Shown in pieces: positions 14,333 through 22,280 of a stretch of 32,209 nt of DNA. Position numbers and translations under genes: made by a program. The notes beneath the pieces were generated by a model that saw only the letters and a program-made list of their open reading frames with translations, did no database searches and was not told where the DNA came from. How positions within the stretch are numbered: position 1 is the stretch's first letter; every line of letters starts with the position of its first letter. The DNA comes from VGSZ01 sp044349155 (GTDB lineage: Bacteria > Myxococcota > UBA727 > VGSZ01). Where the stretch lies: positions 1-32,209 of the forward strand of contig JBIKRQ010000021.1 of NCBI GenBank assembly GCA_044349155.1, read 5' to 3'.

Positions 14333-17300
14333 GGCGTGCTCCGCGCGTGTTTCACCGCATGAAACAACACTTCGTGCGTGAGCGGCGACGGCAAGTCGAC
14401 CACACCAGCGCCCGGTGTTGGTGCAAACGCTGCTACTGCTTCCTTCAACGCCTCGCGCACGGCCAACGCCAACATGAACGGCGGCTCGCCCACCGCTTTG
14501 CTGCCGTGCACCACGCCGGGTTGGGCCGCGTCGTCGACGAGGTCGTCGTAGAGCGCAATCTTCATCACTGCTGGCGCGTCGGAGAACGACGGGATCTGGT
14601 ACGTGCTCGCCGAGTGCGACAGCAGGCGCCCACGCTCGTCCCACTTCAACTCTTCCGCCGTGAGCCAGCCGATGCCCTGCACGAGGGCCCCTTCGACCTG
14701 CCCGCGATCGATGGCCGGGTTCAGCGAGTCGCCCACGTCGTGCAACACGTCGACGCGGCGCACCTTGCGCATGCCCGTGGTGCCGTCGAGTTCCACCTCG
14801 GCCACGCAGGCCCCGTAGGCGAAGTAGTGAAACGGCTTTCCGTGGGCCTTCTTCTTGTCGTAGGCGATGTCGGGTGTTTTGTAGTAGCCCGTCGACGACA
14901 ACGACACCTGCCGCACGTACGCCTGCTCACACAGTGTCGAAAACGGAACGCGTGCGCCCGCTGCCTGCACGTGCTCGTCGGCAAACACGACGTCGTCGGC
15001 CGACACAGAAACGCCCGCTTGCTTCGTCAACAGGTCGGCGGCCACCGGGCGCAAGCGCTCCTTCAACGTCGACAACGCCGCAAGAACAGCAGCACCGTTG
15101 AGGTCCGTACCCGACGACGCGGCGGTGGCCGACGTGTTGGGCACTTTGTCGGTGCGCGTGTGCATGACGCGCACGCTGTGGGCCTTGAGCCCGAGTTCAC
15201 GCAGCGTGACGCCGAGGATCTTGGTCATCAGGCCCTGACCCATCTCGGTGCCGCCGTGGTTCACCTGCACGCTGCCGTCGCGATAGATGACAACGAGGGC
15301 ACCCGCCTGGTTCAGAAAGCTCGCGGTGAAGCTGATGCCGAACTTCACGGGGGTGACCGCAACAGCGCGCTTGATGTGCGGACTGCTGGCATTGAACGCC
15401 GCGACCTGCGCGCGCCGCGCGTCGAGTTCAGCGCGCTCGAGCAACATCGGAAACATGCGGCCAATGCGGAAGTCGTCGACGACCTGCCCGTACGGTGTCA
15501 CGCCATGCTGTGCGGCCTCGCGCGGCGCGTAGAAGTTGCGGGTGCGCACGACGTCGCCAGGAAGCTGCAGATGCTGCGCCACGCGCGTCATCACATCTTC
15601 GATCACCAGCATGCCCTGCGGCCCACCAAAGCCGCGGTAGGCCGTGTGGCTCACCACGTTGGTGCGGCACAGGCGCCCGCTGAGTTCGACGTTCGGCAGG
15701 TCGTAGCAGTTGTCGAGGTGAAACAGCGCGCGGTCGTGAATGCTCTCGCTCAAGTCGAGGGCAAAGCCCGCATCGGAAAACAGCTCCACGCGCAACGCGC
15801 ACACGGTGCCGTCGTCGAGAAAGCCGACTTCGCCACGGGCGTAGAACGGATGTCGCTTGCCGGTGAGGCGCATGTCGACGTCGCGGTCCCACATCAGGCG
15901 CACGGGCTGCCCCGTCTTCATCGCGGCCAGGGCAGCGATCGCCGCAGGGGCGTTGCCCTGGGTCTCTTTGCCGCCAAAGCCACCGCCCATGCGAGGCGCG
16001 ACGACGACGACGCGGTGCCGCGGCACATGCAGCACGTGCGACACCACCGCCTGCACTTCGCTGGGGTGCTGTGTCGAGCTCGTGACCTGCACGTCACCGT
16101 CGTCGCCGGGCTCGGCAAATGCGGCGTGGGTCTCAAGATAGAAGTGCTCCTGGCCGCCGATGTGCAACGCAAACGGCAAGCGGTGCTTCGCGCGCAGGAA
16201 GCCCGCATCGACGTCGCCCTTGCGCATCGTGTGCGGCGCGGCTTCGCCATCAAGGCGCGGATGAAAACTGTTGGCAGCAATGGCGGCTTCAATGCCCAAC
16301 AGCGGCGGCAAGGCGTCGATCTCGACGACCACCCGGGCCGCAGCAGCGCGCGCTTGTTCTACAGATTCGGCCACCACCACGGCCAACAGCTGACCCTCGT
16401 GGGCCACCTCGCTGCCGAGCTTCACCAGCAGCGGCTCGTCGTGGCGGATGGCGCCGACGTCGTTGTCACCGGGGATGTCGTCGGCGGTGAGCACGCACAC
16501 CACACCGGGCATGGCGAGGGCCGCACTCGTGTCGAGGCGACGCAGCACACCACGCGCGATGCTGCTCTGCACGGGCCACACCTCGAGGGTGCCGCGACGG
16601 GGCAGGTCGTCGACGTAGCGGGCTTTGCCGGTCACGTGGCCCACAGCGCTGTCGTGCAGCAGCGAACGCGTCGCGTCGTCGACGGGCCAGCGGCCTTCGA
16701 TCGCAAAGTCCTGGGGGCCATCGTGGGCTTCATCGAACACGCGATCTGCAAAGCGCTCCCACAACGACACCACCAGGCCGCGGCGGTAGTCGGCACCGGC
16801 GCGCACGTCGCTCAATGGTGAGAACGACGTCGACAACGCCTGCGCGACCGCAGCGCGCGCAGTCGCGATGCTCGAGCCCACCAACGCCTGCGCTGCTGCG
16901 GTGGCGAGTGCAGGTGTGGCGGCCACACCACCAAAGGCGAGGCGCGCGCGCGTGACCACCTCATTGCTGTCGACGTCGACGAAAAACGCCGCCGACACGA
17001 TCGAGATGTCGAGTTCGCGGCGCTTACTGACCTTGAACGTGCGCCACTGCACCGATGCGGCAGGCCGCGGCACAAAGAAGCGCGTGATCACCTCGTCGGC
17101 TTCAAGCACCGTCTTTCGATAGCCGACAAAGAACGCCGACAGCGGCACACAGCGCGTGCTGCGGGTCGACGTCAACTCGATGCTGGCGCCCAACGCCAAC
17201 AGCACCGGGGCCATGTCGCCGATCGGACTCGCCGTCGCGATGTTGCCCGCCAACGTCGCCGCGTTTTTGATCTGCCGCGAGGCAAACACGCGCAGCATGC

Positions 17301-18237
17301 GCACCAGCGGCGCCATTGCTTCATCGCTGAGCAACAGCTCTTCAAAGCGCGCGAGCGTGACCGCACCACCCACCACGTAGCCGCCTGCCGAGGCATCAAC
17401 GACGTCGACACCGCCGGCCACCAGCGCTTCGGCGTCAATGCGCGCGAGTGTCTGCAGCTCGGGCACCGCGGCGGTGTCGACGAGCATCGGCCAGCGCACA
17501 TCGCGCTTGCGCAGCAACACGCCCAACTCGGTGGCCCCGCCCAACAGCAGCGCGCGTTCGCGGAACTCGGCCTTGAGCTGCAACAGCGTCGTCAACGTCT
17601 GCGGCCGCACAAACCTTCCACTGGTCAGATCAACATCGACCGCCGAGCGCACCGACGCATCAACGGTGTGCGCGCGCCGCTCGCACTGCTTCTGCCCACC
17701 AATCGCCACGAGTTCGTCGTCGACGACGCCGCGATCGCGACACAAAAGCGCCTGACACATCGCTTCGCGGATCGGGCGATAGCCGGTACAGCGGCACAGG
17801 TTGCCCGCAAGCTGGTCGGCCAACGTGGCCGTGTCGGCCGCGGTGACTTCAGGGCGCTCAAAGCCCTCGAACATCGACGACACAAAGCCCGGCGTGCAGT
17901 AGCCGCACTGGCTGCCCAACTGCTGCACCATCGCCGCCTGCACCGGATGCAAGCCGTCGGCCGATGCGAGCCCCTCGGCGGTGACGACTTCGCGCCCCAC
18001 AAACGAACCCAACGGCGCAATGCACGACGTCACGCTGCGCCATGTGGGCTTGCCGTGCACGTCAACGTCGGCCACCGCAATGCTGCAGGCGCCGCAATCG
18101 CCTTCCGCACAGCCTTCTTTGGTGCCCGTGAGTCCGCGCTCGCGCAAAAACCTGGACAACGGCGTGTGCAGCAGGTCGCGCTGGTCGTCGACGACAATGG
18201 TGGAGCGGTTGACGATGAGGGTGCGGTGTCCGGCCAT
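14329..18237 (-). CDS. xdh: Xanthine dehydrogenase, single-polypeptide form
   Basis: The 1302-residue enzyme oxidises hypoxanthine to xanthine and xanthine to urate with NAD+. All three modules are fused in one chain, as in eukaryotes. Two [2Fe-2S] domains lie at 1-165: Cys43, 48, 51, 72 (EGCAEGDCGAC) and Cys111, 114, 148, 150 (QCGYCTPGF, NLCRCTGYRP). The FAD domain is at about 205-480 (LLLGGATELGVLLRK, AGNIATASPIGDMAPVL). The molybdopterin domain fills the rest: GGQEHFYLETHAA, MGGGFGGKET (bovine Glu802 position), DRALFHLDN (Arg880 position), YRGFGGPQGM (Arg912 position), GGTEMGQGL and KAVGEPP (Glu1251, bovine Glu1261). Keeping both the Glu802 and Arg880 equivalents supports a xanthine rather than aldehyde substrate. 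No xdhC-type maturation gene is in the window. It is divergent from cyaY, with a 57-base gap. Confidence 0.96.
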   Translation of the reverse strand: MAGHRTLIVNRSTIVVDDQRDLLHTPLSRFLRERGLTGTKEGCAEGDCGACSIAVADVDVHGKPTWRSVTSCIAPLGSFVGREVVTAEGLASADGLHPVQAAMVQQLGSQCGYCTPGFVSSMFEGFERPEVTAADTATLADQLAGNLCRCTGYRPIREAMCQALLCRDRGVVDDELVAIGGQKQCERRAHTVDASVRSAVDVDLTSGRFVRPQTLTTLLQLKAEFRERALLLGGATELGVLLRKRDVRWPMLVDTAAVPELQTLARIDAEALVAGGVDVVDASAGGYVVGGAVTLARFEELLLSDEAMAPLVRMLRVFASRQIKNAATLAGNIATASPIGDMAPVLLALGASIELTSTRSTRCVPLSAFFVGYRKTVLEADEVITRFFVPRPAASVQWRTFKVSKRRELDISIVSAAFFVDVDSNEVVTRARLAFGGVAATPALATAAAQALVGSSIATARAAVAQALSTSFSPLSDVRAGADYRRGLVVSLWERFADRVFDEAHDGPQDFAIEGRWPVDDATRSLLHDSAVGHVTGKARYVDDLPRRGTLEVWPVQSSIARGVLRRLDTSAALAMPGVVCVLTADDIPGDNDVGAIRHDEPLLVKLGSEVAHEGQLLAVVVAESVEQARAAAARVVVEIDALPPLLGIEAAIAANSFHPRLDGEAAPHTMRKGDVDAGFLRAKHRLPFALHIGGQEHFYLETHAAFAEPGDDGDVQVTSSTQHPSEVQAVVSHVLHVPRHRVVVVAPRMGGGFGGKETQGNAPAAIAALAAMKTGQPVRLMWDRDVDMRLTGKRHPFYARGEVGFLDDGTVCALRVELFSDAGFALDLSESIHDRALFHLDNCYDLPNVELSGRLCRTNVVSHTAYRGFGGPQGMLVIEDVMTRVAQHLQLPGDVVRTRNFYAPREAAQHGVTPYGQVVDDFRIGRMFPMLLERAELDARRAQVAAFNASSPHIKRAVAVTPVKFGISFTASFLNQAGALVVIYRDGSVQVNHGGTEMGQGLMTKILGVTLRELGLKAHSVRVMHTRTDKVPNTSATAASSGTDLNGAAVLAALSTLKERLRPVAADLLTKQAGVSVSADDVVFADEHVQAAGARVPFSTLCEQAYVRQVSLSSTGYYKTPDIAYDKKKAHGKPFHYFAYGACVAEVELDGTTGMRKVRRVDVLHDVGDSLNPAIDRGQVEGALVQGIGWLTAEELKWDERGRLLSHSASTYQIPSFSDAPAVMKIALYDDLVDDAAQPGVVHGSKAVGEPPFMLALAVREALKEAVAAFAPTPGAGVVDLPSPLTHEVLFHAVKHARSTP

Positions 18238-18294
18238 GGTCGGCGGACTCTTTCACTGTTGACGACGGCGTGTCGACTGCCGAGTGTCGTCGTC

Positions 18295-18639
18295 ATGGAC
18301 ATGCTCACCAGCGACACGATGGACGAATCCACCTTCCTGCAGATGGCGAAAGCCACGATTGCTGCGGTGCGTAACGCGCTCGACGCGTGCGACCCCGACG
18401 TCGTCGAATGCGTCCCCGATGCCGATGTGGTGAAGATCGCGTTTCCGTCGGGGCTGCCCTACGTGATGAACACGCAGCGCCCCGTGAAGGAAATCTGGCT
18501 CGCCGCCGACCGCACGGCCTGGCACTTCCGCTACGACGGCGACGCATGGCGCGACAAGCGCAACAACGACGAGCTGCTGAGCACCGTGAACCGCCTCGTG
18601 CTCGCGCGTGCTGGCGTCGACCTCAAGCTCGCAGGCTGA
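18295..18639 (+). CDS. cyaY: Frataxin-like iron-binding protein CyaY
   Basis: A 114-residue frataxin/CyaY family protein. Helix 1 is MDESTFLQMAKATIAAVRNALDACDPDVVECVPDAD, with the acidic residues used for iron binding; then strands VVKIAFPSGLPYVMNTQRPVKEIWLAADRTAWHFRYDGDAW, including the conserved N-x-Q-x-P and IWLA, and a closing helix DELLSTVNRLVLARAGVDL. CyaY binds iron and modulates IscS-driven Fe-S cluster assembly in the cytoplasm. It stands divergently beside xanthine dehydrogenase, itself a 2x[2Fe-2S] enzyme, a sensible but unproven link. ATG 18295 is the first of two near Met codons (also 18301). Its stop abuts that of the convergent gene at 18640. Confidence 0.9.
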   Translation: MDMLTSDTMDESTFLQMAKATIAAVRNALDACDPDVVECVPDADVVKIAFPSGLPYVMNTQRPVKEIWLAADRTAWHFRYDGDAWRDKRNNDELLSTVNRLVLARAGVDLKLAG

Positions 18640-19071
18640 CTACTCGCCGTCGTTCAGGTCGTTGACGACGAGGGCGCCGCCGCCAACGCCAATGAGCGCG
18701 CCCAACGGCAGTGCGCCGAGCCCCGCGCCAAACAGCGGGAACCCCAGCGTCGACGCGTTCGGGTCGGTTGGCGTCGTCAGCACAACGGCGCCAGCCAGAA
18801 GCGAAACGGTGCCGCCAAGCGCCACAAGGCCGCCGATCATGGCGGCCGGAATGCCGAGTGCGCTCTTCCACCCCATCGTCGACGCGACGGGTGCCGACGC
18901 GACGGGTGTCGACTCGACGGGTGTCGACTCGACGGGTGTCGACTCGACGGGTGTCGACTCGACGGGTGTCGACGTGACAGGTGTCGACTCGACGGATGCG
19001 ACCGGCTCAGCGGCAGCAACCGGCAATGCCGCGACGAGAACAACAGCAGCGAGAATCGAGGCGCACTTCAT
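18640..19071 (-). CDS. Small repeat-bearing membrane protein
   Basis: The 143-residue product starts at MKCASILAAVVLVAALPVAAA (ATG 19071; another in-frame ATG at 19089 is possible). After the signal peptide comes a low-complexity run of about seven Thr-Pro-Val-Glu-Ser repeats, then two Gly/Ala/Leu-rich hydrophobic helices (ALGIPAAMIGGLVALGGTVSLLAGAVVL and LGFPLFGAGLGALPLGALIGVGGGALVV) joined by PTDPNAST. The layout suggests a periplasmic Pro-rich stalk on an inner-membrane hairpin. No family recognised. It converges on cyaY, their stops being adjacent. Confidence 0.68.
   Translation of the reverse strand: MKCASILAAVVLVAALPVAAAEPVASVESTPVTSTPVESTPVESTPVESTPVESTPVASAPVASTMGWKSALGIPAAMIGGLVALGGTVSLLAGAVVLTTPTDPNASTLGFPLFGAGLGALPLGALIGVGGGALVVNDLNDGE
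18886..18990. repeat. 15-bp tandem repeat (Thr-Pro-Val-Glu-Ser coding)
   Basis: Seven 15-base units, four of them identical (GACGGGTGTCGACTC at 18901-18960) and three slightly diverged, encode the Pro-rich repeat of the membrane protein at 18640-19071. There are no spacers, so this is not a CRISPR array. Unit gain or loss keeps the frame. Confidence 0.92.
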
Positions 19072-19163
19072 CGTCGCTCGATGCGTCATTCGACGAGCGC
19101 TGTCGAGCACCGCCAAACTGCCGCCCCACACGAGATCGACACGCACCGTCACAGTTGGCCCGC

Positions 19164-19169
19164 TACACT
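19164..19169 (+). promoter_or_regulatory. Candidate leaderless -10 element
   Basis: TACACT ends six bases before the ATG at 19176, which has no Shine-Dalgarno sequence. At that spacing transcription would start at or next to the start codon. TAGACT stands at the same distance from the ATG at 22281. No convincing -35 hexamer is visible. Confidence 0.4.
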
Positions 19170-19175
19170 GCCCGT

Positions 19176-20780
19176 ATGCGTGTGCTTGCTCTGTGCTGCC
19201 TGCTTCTGGCGGTGCCTTTCGCCTGCGTCTGCGTCGACGACGAGCCCGTCATCGAGCCCCCTGGCGCGCCTGCCACGCCGGTGCGCCGCCTCACCGCTGA
19301 AGAACTCAACCGCACGCTGCGCGATCTGTTCCCCGAGTCCGTCGTCCCCGTCGTCGAGCTCACCGAAGACCGCGGCCACGACTTCGCGCAAGAGACGCAA
19401 CGCCAGGTGGTGGCCGACCTGTTCGTCGACCAGTTGCGAGCCGGCGTGAACACGGTTTCTGAGGCCATCGTCGCCGACACCACCGCACTGCTGCCTCGCC
19501 AACCCGAAGGAGCCGACGACGAAGTCGCCGTGGTGGATGAATGGTTGCAGTCGTTCCTGGTGCGCGCCTTTCGTCGGCCCGTCGACGACGCCGAACGCCA
19601 ACGCTACGTCGACTTCTTCATCGCCCGCCGCGCTGCTGCTGCCGCTCAGTTTGCTCCAGCCCTCGAGCTCACGCTGCAAGCCATCCTGCAGAGCCCGGCG
19701 TTTCTCTATCGCCTCGAGCTCAACAGCGACGACGATGTCCTCGACGAAGAGCACCGTGTGGCCGTCACGTCGATCGAGATGGCCACACGCCTGTCGTACT
19801 TTTTGTGGGGCACCATGCCCGACGCCGAGCTGTTGCAGGCGGGAATCGATGGCTCGTTGTCGACGACAGAAGGCCTGCAGGCGCAAACGCAACGGTTGTT
19901 GAACGACCCACGCTTTCTCGAAGCGGCGTTGTCGTTTCACCGCCAGTGGCTCGACTTCGATCGCATCCTTGTGAGCAACAAGTCCGCCGAGCGTTTCCCG
20001 AACTACAACGAGTTTGTGCGCCAGGCGATGCGTCGCGAGGCCGACCAGTTCATCGCCCTGCTCCTCGAGAAAGACCCCACGCTGCGGGCCCTGCTCACCT
20101 CGCGGCAAACGCGCATTCTGCCCGGCCTCAACAGTGTGTACGGCACGAACGCGACGTCTGACGACGAGGAAGTCACCCTGCCCGCCGAGCGCTCTGGTGT
20201 ACTCACGCAGGCGTGGTTTCTCGCGGCGCGCGGTCATGCCCTCGAGGGCTCGCCGGTGTTGCGCGGCGTGACCATTCTCGAGCGCATCGTGTGCGAACCG
20301 CCGGGCACGCCGGGTGGTGCGGTGAACATCACGCCGCCCTCGCCCGACGACGGCGACAACGCCACCCTCACCAACCGCGAGCGCTACCGCCGCCACAGCG
20401 AAGATGTGAGTTGCATGGGCTGTCACAAAGCCATCGACGGCGTGGGCTTTGGGCTCGAGGCCTTCGACAGCATTGGCCAGTACCGCACCGTCGACAACGG
20501 CCAGCCCGTCGACGCCACCGGCACCCTCGACGGCACGAAGGTCGGCGGCACCTACACGGGTGCGGTCGAGTTGGGGCAGTTGCTCGCCAACAGCAGTGTG
20601 GTGCACGAGTGCGTGACGAAGCAGTGGTTCCGCTTCGGTACCGGTCGACGTGCGCTGTCGTTTGACACCGACAACATCGCCGAGGTCACCGCTGCGTTTG
20701 CAGCAGCCGACACCGACCTGCGGACGTTGCTGTCGAAGATCGTGCTCACCGATGGTTTCCGTCTGCGGAAGGTGCAGTGA
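19176..20780 (+). CDS. DUF1587/DUF1592/DUF1588-domain protein with CxxCH motif
   Basis: The 534-residue product begins MRVLALCCLLLAVPFAC, a signal peptide with a possible but non-canonical lipobox. Domains of the planctomycete/myxobacterial cytochrome-like set follow: DUF1587 (PVRRLTAEELNRTLRDLFPE), DUF1595 (VDEWLQSFLVRAFRRPVDDAERQRY), DUF1592 (FLYRLELN, ATRLSYFLWGTMPDAELL, FHRQWLDFD), DUF1588 (RSGVLTQAWFLAARGHALEGSPVLRG, ERIVCEPPG, then CMGCHKAIDGVGFGLEAFD at 413-431) and DUF1585 (VVHECVTKQWFRFGTGR). CMGCH could bind heme c. Members are encoded beside DUF1552 proteins, as here: its TGA overlaps the next ATG by one base. Biochemical role unknown; location should be the cell envelope. Confidence 0.92.
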   Translation: MRVLALCCLLLAVPFACVCVDDEPVIEPPGAPATPVRRLTAEELNRTLRDLFPESVVPVVELTEDRGHDFAQETQRQVVADLFVDQLRAGVNTVSEAIVADTTALLPRQPEGADDEVAVVDEWLQSFLVRAFRRPVDDAERQRYVDFFIARRAAAAAQFAPALELTLQAILQSPAFLYRLELNSDDDVLDEEHRVAVTSIEMATRLSYFLWGTMPDAELLQAGIDGSLSTTEGLQAQTQRLLNDPRFLEAALSFHRQWLDFDRILVSNKSAERFPNYNEFVRQAMRREADQFIALLLEKDPTLRALLTSRQTRILPGLNSVYGTNATSDDEEVTLPAERSGVLTQAWFLAARGHALEGSPVLRGVTILERIVCEPPGTPGGAVNITPPSPDDGDNATLTNRERYRRHSEDVSCMGCHKAIDGVGFGLEAFDSIGQYRTVDNGQPVDATGTLDGTKVGGTYTGAVELGQLLANSSVVHECVTKQWFRFGTGRRALSFDTDNIAEVTAAFAAADTDLRTLLSKIVLTDGFRLRKVQ

Positions 20781-22174
20781 TGCTGCCGTCTCTTCGTCGT
20801 CGTCGTTTTCTGCAGGCCATGGGGCTGTCGGCGGGCTCGCTGTTTTTGCCGTCGCGTTCGCGCGCGCAGGCAGCGGCACCGCCAAAGCGATTCGTCGTCG
20901 TGTTTACGCAACATGGCTTCGTGTACGACGCGTTCAAGATGCGGCCGTCGGGAACGTCTGACGCCGTCAACTTCGACGTGCCCTTCAGCGAGTTTGCCGA
21001 CAGCGACTACAGCCGCATCTTGCGACCGCTGCAGCCATTTGCCGATCGCTTGTTGGCCATCGATGGGTTGTCGATGGCCAGTGCCGAGGCAGACGTCGTC
21101 TTCAACGAGCACGACAAAGGCACGCGGCACGCGCTCACGGGTGCGCGCCTCGTCAACGGCGAGGGCACGTCGTACGCGGGCGGCCCGTCGATCGATCAGC
21201 TGATCGCGCGACAGATCGGTGTGCCCGATCGCCTCGGCAGCCTCGAGTTCGCCGTCACGGGCCCCACCAACGGCGGCGCCATCTGGCGCGATGCCAGCCA
21301 ACCCCTTCCGCCCGACGGCGATCCGCGCGGTGCGTTTTCGCGCTTGTTCCCCGCCGCTGGCAGTGGCGAGGTCGACCACGTGCGCGCCGGCCAGGCCTCC
21401 GTCCTCGACCTCGTCAGCAGCGAGTACGATCGCCTGCTGCCCCGCCTCTCGGGCGACGACCGGCAAAAGCTGCAGCTGCACCGAGACCTCGTGCGCGCCG
21501 CCGAACAGCGTGTGCAGTCCCTCGACAGCCTCACGTGCACGCGCCCTGGCGAGCCCAACATCGTCGACGACTTTGGCAGCGTTGAGCACTACGAGAGCCG
21601 CTTCGACGCCTTCGTCGACATCACGGCGGCAGCGTTGGCCTGTGACCTCACGCGCGTGGTGAGCCTGCAGTTGTCGCAGCTGCGCAACGACCACCTCGGC
21701 ATCGTCGGCGACGTGCACGCCGACTACGCGCACACGTCTGAGACGAACCCCGAAGCGATCGAGGTCATGAGCCGCTACGGCGAGGTGCACGCGGGCCATC
21801 TGCTGCGCCTGCTCACCGCCCTCGACAGCGTGCCCGAAGGCAACGGCACCCTTCTCGACAACACCGTGGTCCTGTGGTGCAGCGAGCTCGCCACTGGCAC
21901 GCACAAGTACAACGTTTGGCCCGCCATCGTCGCCGGTGGGGCGGGGCTGCGCACGGGCCGCTACGTGCGCCAGGTGCCCGGTACTGCGAACGCGAATCCG
22001 AACCCGGGGTGGGGCGGTGTCGAGGCCGTGATCGGTCGCCCGCACCACCACCTGCTCACCACGTTGGCCAGTGCAGTGGGTGCCTCCGTCGACGTGCTCG
22101 GGCAGTCGGAGCTGCTCACCACCGAAGGCGAGCGCATCGATTTGACGGGCGGCATGCCCGAGCTGCTGAATTGA
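20780..22174 (+). CDS. DUF1552 family protein, Tat-exported
   Basis: The 464-residue product starts at ATG 20780, overlapping the previous stop (TGATG). The twin-arginine signal is RRRRFLQAMGLSAGSLFLPSRSRAQA. DUF1552 landmarks: PPKRFVVVFTQHGFVYDAF, LRPLQPFADRLLAIDGLSM, HDKGTRHALTGARLV, GGPSIDQLIARQIG, LVSSEYDRLLPRLSGDDRQKLQLHRDLVRAAEQRV, ITAAALACDLTRVVSLQLSQ and LLDNTVVLWCSELATGTHKYNVWPAIVAGG. The fold is related to alkaline-phosphatase/DUF1501-type proteins. It is regularly paired with DUF1592/DUF1588 proteins and presumed to act with them in the periplasm; no reaction is known. The stop codon lies within copy 3 of the 87-bp element. Confidence 0.92.
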   Translation: MLPSLRRRRFLQAMGLSAGSLFLPSRSRAQAAAPPKRFVVVFTQHGFVYDAFKMRPSGTSDAVNFDVPFSEFADSDYSRILRPLQPFADRLLAIDGLSMASAEADVVFNEHDKGTRHALTGARLVNGEGTSYAGGPSIDQLIARQIGVPDRLGSLEFAVTGPTNGGAIWRDASQPLPPDGDPRGAFSRLFPAAGSGEVDHVRAGQASVLDLVSSEYDRLLPRLSGDDRQKLQLHRDLVRAAEQRVQSLDSLTCTRPGEPNIVDDFGSVEHYESRFDAFVDITAAALACDLTRVVSLQLSQLRNDHLGIVGDVHADYAHTSETNPEAIEVMSRYGEVHAGHLLRLLTALDSVPEGNGTLLDNTVVLWCSELATGTHKYNVWPAIVAGGAGLRTGRYVRQVPGTANANPNPGWGGVEAVIGRPHHHLLTTLASAVGASVDVLGQSELLTTEGERIDLTGGMPELLN

Positions 22175-22257
22175 TCGGCGGGGAAGTTTCCCCGCCCGCC
22201 CCTCAAGAGACTCGCCTCGGCGACAAAACCGCAAAGCCGGTTTTCTCTTCGAGGCTC
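22171..22257 (-). repeat. 87-bp palindromic intergenic element, copy 3 (inverted, diverged)
   Basis: Reverse orientation relative to copies 1 and 2. The GGCGGGGA/TCCCCGCC hairpin (22177-22196) and the outer stem are unchanged, but the inner hairpin reads AAAACCG-CAAAGC-CGGTTTT instead of AAACCC-CAAAGC-GGGTTT: the loop is the same, the loop-closing C-G pair is swapped to G-C and one A-T pair is added. Pairing is therefore conserved while sequence is not. It supplies the stop codon of the gene at 20780-22174. Confidence 0.9.
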
Positions 22258-22268
22258 ACATAGCGAGG

Positions 22269-22274
22269 TAGACT
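22269..22274 (+). promoter_or_regulatory. Candidate leaderless -10 element
   Basis: TAGACT ends six bases before the ATG at 22281, the same spacing as TACACT before 19176. It lies just past copy 3 of the palindromic element, so a fresh promoter after a terminator makes sense. Confidence 0.38.
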
Positions 22275-22280
22275 CCGCGC

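Noticed and set aside
14263..16821. Long open frame antisense to xanthine dehydrogenase
   Set aside because: It has no recognisable domain, and the opposite strand encodes a full set of xanthine dehydrogenase motifs. High GC content and few stop codons leave such shadows; similar ones at 2068-3225, 3848-5026, 19149-20885, 20552-22234 and 24596-26521 were dropped for the same reason.
14329..18237. Aldehyde oxidase or carbon monoxide dehydrogenase instead of xanthine dehydrogenase
   Set aside because: Both the Glu802 and Arg880 equivalents that select xanthine are kept, and the three domains are in one chain in xanthine dehydrogenase order.
18886..18990. Possible CRISPR array
   Set aside because: Units are 15 bases with no spacers and encode a clean Thr-Pro-Val-Glu-Ser repeat in a membrane protein.
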